Below, in pieces: positions 6,004 to 8,612 of a stretch of DNA of 8,612 nt (within the stretch, counting starts at the first letter, position 1; each line of letters begins with the position of its first letter). A program made the position numbers and the translations under genes. Source of the stretch: Pseudomonadota bacterium (GTDB taxonomy: Bacteria; Pseudomonadota; Alphaproteobacteria; Azospirillales; Azospirillaceae); assembly GCA_023416195.1 (NCBI GenBank), contig JAEZID010000205.1, positions 1 through 8,612 of the forward strand. Direction: 5' to 3'. A model generated the notes under the pieces. That model was given only the letters and a program-made list of their open reading frames with translations, was not told where the DNA came from and did not search any database.

Positions 6004-6084
6004 TCAGGCGGGAACGGCCACCTGCTTGCGGACCAGCTCGGCGAAGGCCTCCGGCGGCATGGGGCGGCCGAACAGATAGCCCTG
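6004..6084 (-). pseudogene. 3' remnant of the EAL domain, in frame after the amber codon
   Basis: Immediately after the TAG at 6087-6085, the same reverse-strand frame continues for 26 sense codons, QGYLFGRPMPPEAFAELVRK then QVAVPA, and ends in TGA at 6006-6004. QGYLFGRP is the invariant end of an EAL domain, so this is the original C-terminus of the upstream gene, now cut off. It has no start codon or ribosome binding site of its own and would be translated only by readthrough. Conservation of frame and sequence implies a recent mutation or a sequencing error. Confidence 0.85.
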
Positions 6085-8211
6085 CTACCGGTCGCAGCCG
6101 CCCGTCACCAGGAAATCGCGCTGCTCCGGCGTCTCCACGCCCTCCGCCACGGTGACGAGGCCGAGACCGTGCGCCATGCCCACGGCGGCGCGGACCAGGG
6201 CGTTGTTCTTGACGTTCTCCGGCACGTCGATGACGAAGGCCCGGTCGATCTTCAGCTTGGACACCGGCAGCTGCTGCACGTAGCTGAGCGACGAATAGCC
6301 GGAACCGAAGTCGTCGATGGCCACCTGCACGCCGATGGAGGCCAGTTCGGTCAGCGTCCGAACGGCGGCCTTCAGGTCGCGAACCGCCGCCTGTTCGGTG
6401 ATCTCCAGCCCGAGGCGGGCGTGCAGCGACGGGCTTTGGCTCAGCAGCTCCTCCAGCCGGTGGGTCAGGTTGCCGCGCAGGAACTGCTGGCCGGAGATGT
6501 TGATGAACACCCGCTCGGGCAGCACGCCGTCCTTGTCCCACGCCGCCATCTGCCGGACGACCGTGGACAGGACCCAGTCGGTGATCGGCACGATCAGGCC
6601 GCTCTCCTCGGCCACCGGGATGAACTCCCCCGGCGAGACCGGACCCAGCGTGTGGTGCGTCCAGCGCAAAAGCGCCTCGGCGCTGACCACGCGGCCGGAT
6701 TTGCCCTCGACGATGGGCTGGTAGACCATGTGCAGCTCGTTCCGCTCGATGGCGTGGGCGAGGTGCATGGTCAGCAGCATGCGCCGCGTCGCCGCGGCGG
6801 CCATTTCCGGCGTGTAGAAGCAGACGGCGTTGCCGCCGTCGTGCTGCGCCGCCTGAAGCGCCAGCTTCGCCTTGGCGTTCAGCTCTTCCAGCGTGTTGAT
6901 GTCGCCGTCCTGCACGGCGGCGCCGATGGACAGACGAAGCCGCACCCAATGGCGGTCGGCGTAGATGGAGGCGGTTAGCCGGTCGTGCAGCACGTCGGCG
7001 AGGGTCTGCGCGTGTTCCGCGCTGTCCACCCGCGACAGGGCCGCGAACTCGTCGGCGGCGATGCGGCAGACGTAGGTCTGCTGGGGCAGCACCTCGGTCA
7101 CGCGGGTGACCATGGCCTTCAGCGCCGCGTCGCCGACATGGAAGCCGAAGGCCTCGTTGATGTCGCTGAACTGGTCCACGTCGAGCGTGTAGAGCGCGAA
7201 ATACCCCTGCCCCTCGCCCGACGGCGTTTGGGTCAGCACCGCCTCGCACTCTTCCAGAAAGGCGGTGCGGGTCAGCACCCCGGTCAGCGGGTCGTGTCGC
7301 GCCAGATAGGAGGCGCGCTGCTCCGCCGCCAGCCGGTCGGAGATGTCGCGCAGGATGCCGACGAAGGTGACCTCCCGCCCCAGCCGCGCCTGCCCCACGC
7401 TGAGGTGGATGGGGAAAACGGAGCCGTCCTTGCGCTTGCCGAGCGAATCGCGGCCGATGCCGATGATCTTGGCGCGGTCGGTTTCCAGATAGGTGTGAAT
7501 GTACTTGTCGTGATCCCGCGAAAAGGGCGTGGGCATCAGCACCGACAGGTTCCGCCCGATCAGCTCGGCCTCGTCATAGCCGAACATGGCGCGGCAGGCC
7601 TGGTTGATCGTCTGGATGATGCCGCGCCGGTCGGCCACGACGACGCCGTCCACCGCCGCGTCCAGCAGGGTCGACACGAAGGGATCGCGGCGCGTCACGA
7701 ACTCCGCGATGCGTTCGGGATCGGTCACGTCCTGGAACACGCCGAGGAAGCCGCCGACCGCCCCCTCCCCGTCCCGATGCGGTACGACGCAGCCGGTCAG
7801 GACCGCACGGCGGCCGTCCGCGTCATCGACGACGCAGTCCACCGGAGCCGCCGTGCCGGTTTCCACCGCCCTGTCGAGGGCACGGGCGACGGCGCGGGCG
7901 AAGGTGTGGTCGAGATCGGCAAGGCTCTGGCCGAGCAGCGTTTCCGGCGCGCGCGCAACGGCGGCGGCGAAGCGTTCGTCGCAGTGCAGGCAACGGCGTT
8001 CGCCGTCCAGATAGACCAGCGCGAAAGCCGCGTGATCAAGGAAGCTCGACGCCAGCGACGCCAGGAAATCCGAGGCGCGCGGCAGGGCTGGGACGCGCGG
8101 TCCGCCGGGGTCCTCGTGCTGTGCCGCAGGCTCTTTGGACAAAACCGAATCCGCTTTCCAAGATGGCGCCGGCCGGGACCGGGGCGAAGAATACCGTGGC
8201 AGAGTTGTCAT
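6085..8211 (-). CDS. PAS-PAS-GGDEF-EAL c-di-GMP protein, heme-PAS-like, amber-truncated
   Basis: A 708-residue soluble protein. Order: a PAS-like domain (about 55-165), a second PAS (about 178-295), GGDEF (about 303-465), EAL (about 480-708). The second PAS has H234 and, 20 residues on, R254 in IIGIGR, the spacing of the proximal heme His200 and Arg220 of B. japonicum FixL, so an O2-sensing heme is likely. The GGDEF signature is AADEF (385-389), so cyclase activity is unlikely; it may serve as a GTP-binding regulatory domain. EAL residues E512 (EALLRW), N571, E603, D633/D634, K654 and E690 are present. The frame is closed by TAG (6087-6085) in the conserved GCDR-x-QGYLFG motif, removing the conserved Gln and the last barrel elements, so phosphodiesterase activity is probably lost. 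The architecture resembles AxPDEA1 and DosP. The start at 8211 has only a weak Shine-Dalgarno, and no other Met occurs before residue 209. Confidence 0.92.
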   Translation of the reverse strand: MTTLPRYSSPRSRPAPSWKADSVLSKEPAAQHEDPGGPRVPALPRASDFLASLASSFLDHAAFALVYLDGERRCLHCDERFAAAVARAPETLLGQSLADLDHTFARAVARALDRAVETGTAAPVDCVVDDADGRRAVLTGCVVPHRDGEGAVGGFLGVFQDVTDPERIAEFVTRRDPFVSTLLDAAVDGVVVADRRGIIQTINQACRAMFGYDEAELIGRNLSVLMPTPFSRDHDKYIHTYLETDRAKIIGIGRDSLGKRKDGSVFPIHLSVGQARLGREVTFVGILRDISDRLAAEQRASYLARHDPLTGVLTRTAFLEECEAVLTQTPSGEGQGYFALYTLDVDQFSDINEAFGFHVGDAALKAMVTRVTEVLPQQTYVCRIAADEFAALSRVDSAEHAQTLADVLHDRLTASIYADRHWVRLRLSIGAAVQDGDINTLEELNAKAKLALQAAQHDGGNAVCFYTPEMAAAATRRMLLTMHLAHAIERNELHMVYQPIVEGKSGRVVSAEALLRWTHHTLGPVSPGEFIPVAEESGLIVPITDWVLSTVVRQMAAWDKDGVLPERVFINISGQQFLRGNLTHRLEELLSQSPSLHARLGLEITEQAAVRDLKAAVRTLTELASIGVQVAIDDFGSGYSSLSYVQQLPVSKLKIDRAFVIDVPENVKNNALVRAAVGMAHGLGLVTVAEGVETPEQRDFLVTGGCDR

Positions 8212-8516
8212 TATGACCGCTCACGGTCCGTTTTCCAACGATTCGGAGCGGAGCCACACCTCTCATTGCGAATGCATGCCGTCACATCGCGCAACCTTCG
8301 CGCGGTTCCGCCGGTCAGAGCTACCGGGCACCCCTGCTTCCGACCCAAAGTCCTAGCCTTTTCGATATAGACGAGCACCGGAAATCGATCAACCCACCCG
8401 GGCCTTTTGTCACGGCAATCGCCGGATCGACACGGGTTCCGTCAAGGGGGCAGGCGCGGGGATTCGGCGGAACCGTTGGACAAAGGGACGGCGCCCCCCG
8501 CACAGTGACACCCGCC
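8212..8516. other. Divergent intergenic region, 305 bp
   Basis: This stretch separates the PAS-GGDEF-EAL gene from a divergent secreted-protein gene and should hold both promoters. It is less GC-rich than the coding regions, notably near 8340-8420. I see no credible coding region; a short reverse-strand open frame (8518-8321) has no family resemblance and would overlap the start of the divergent gene. I find no exact FNR/FixK box (TTGAT-N4-ATCAA), LexA box or strong terminator, and no sigma-70 promoter good enough to place. Confidence 0.5.
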
Positions 8517-8612
8517 ATGATCGGATCGCGTGCTTTCGCCAGACGCCTCGTTGCCGCCTTTCTGCTGTTCCCGTTCCTGCCGCCGGAGATCGCGGCCGGG
8601 CGGGAGACGGGG
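8517..8612 (+). CDS. N-terminus of a putative secreted protein (partial)
   Basis: An open frame from ATG 8517 runs off the window edge, giving 32 residues. It starts MIGSRAFARRLVAAFLLFPF, a basic n-region (two Arg pairs counting R5 and R9-R10) followed by a hydrophobic core and a likely cleavage region near PEIAAG, which fits a Sec signal peptide. No good Shine-Dalgarno precedes the ATG; an in-frame GTG at 8505 is an alternative start, with an AAAGGGA tract 16 bases before it. The function is not recognisable from this fragment. Confidence 0.55.
   Translation, partial: MIGSRAFARRLVAAFLLFPFLPPEIAAGRETG

Noticed and set aside
6004..6087. The TAG as a selenocysteine- or pyrrolysine-type recoding site
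   Set aside because: UGA, not UAG, encodes selenocysteine; pyrrolysine is not expected in this kind of organism, and the position is a variable or Tyr-like site in EAL domains, so a point mutation or sequencing error is simpler.
5597..7249. 550-residue reverse-strand open frame
   Set aside because: Runs in a different frame from the GGDEF-EAL gene and antisense to the HtrA-like gene, with a low-complexity Arg/Ala/Gly-rich translation.
6985..8370. 461-residue plus-strand open frame opposite the PAS-GGDEF-EAL gene
   Set aside because: Antisense shadow; no domain is recognisable and the reverse strand encodes four clear domains.
8321..8518. 65-residue reverse-strand open frame in the intergenic region
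   Set aside because: No family resemblance or Shine-Dalgarno, and it overlaps the start of the divergent signal-peptide gene.

Overview
The window looks like chromosome from a GC-rich alphaproteobacterium, most likely a Rhodospirillales member such as Azospirillum. This rests on the very high GC in third codon positions, an exact GTTC-N7-GTTC site (the direct-repeat LexA box of Alphaproteobacteria), and the PAS/GGDEF/EAL signalling protein. The genus is inference. I see no rRNA, tRNA, CRISPR array, insertion sequence or phage gene.

Layout. (1) 1-57, minus strand: the first 19 codons of a secreted or membrane protein. (2) 58-220: a divergent control region with an extended hairpin (71-109) and a perfect LexA box (182-196). 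(3) 221-1300, plus strand: a PA0069-type, SplB-like radical SAM protein directly behind the LexA box. (4) 3734 down to 1317, minus strand: a tight five-gene operon of TetR regulator, AHSA1/SRPBCC protein, PhnB-like VOC protein, second VOC protein (3-dmu-9_3-mt type) and DUF1428 protein, with a likely TetR operator just upstream (3744-3761). (5) 3861-4919, plus: a DUF808/YedI-like membrane protein. (6) 4996-5976, plus: an HtrA/S1C-like protein with a PDZ domain in which all three catalytic triad positions appear replaced. Two small hairpins lie between genes 5 and 6. (7) 8211 down to 6085, minus: a cytoplasmic PAS-PAS-GGDEF-EAL protein with a FixL-like heme PAS signature, a degenerate AADEF motif, and an in-frame amber codon that cuts off the last 26 residues of the EAL domain; the reading frame continues intact to a TGA at 6004-6006. 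(8) 8212-8516: a gap with no gene I can support. (9) 8517-8612, plus: the start of a protein with a signal peptide.

How the parts may work together. The radical SAM gene is probably DNA-damage inducible. The five-gene operon reads as a self-regulated small-molecule response unit: a repressor plus four small single-domain proteins of families that bind or transform small organic molecules or metals; its ligand cannot be read from sequence. The PAS-GGDEF-EAL protein resembles the oxygen-sensing c-di-GMP phosphodiesterases AxPDEA1 and E. coli DosP, but in this strain it is probably inactivated, unless the stop is a sequencing error or is read through. The strongest leads are the LexA-linked radical SAM gene, the triad-less HtrA-like protein, the amber-truncated heme-PAS EAL protein and the TetR/SRPBCC/VOC/VOC/DUF1428 operon.
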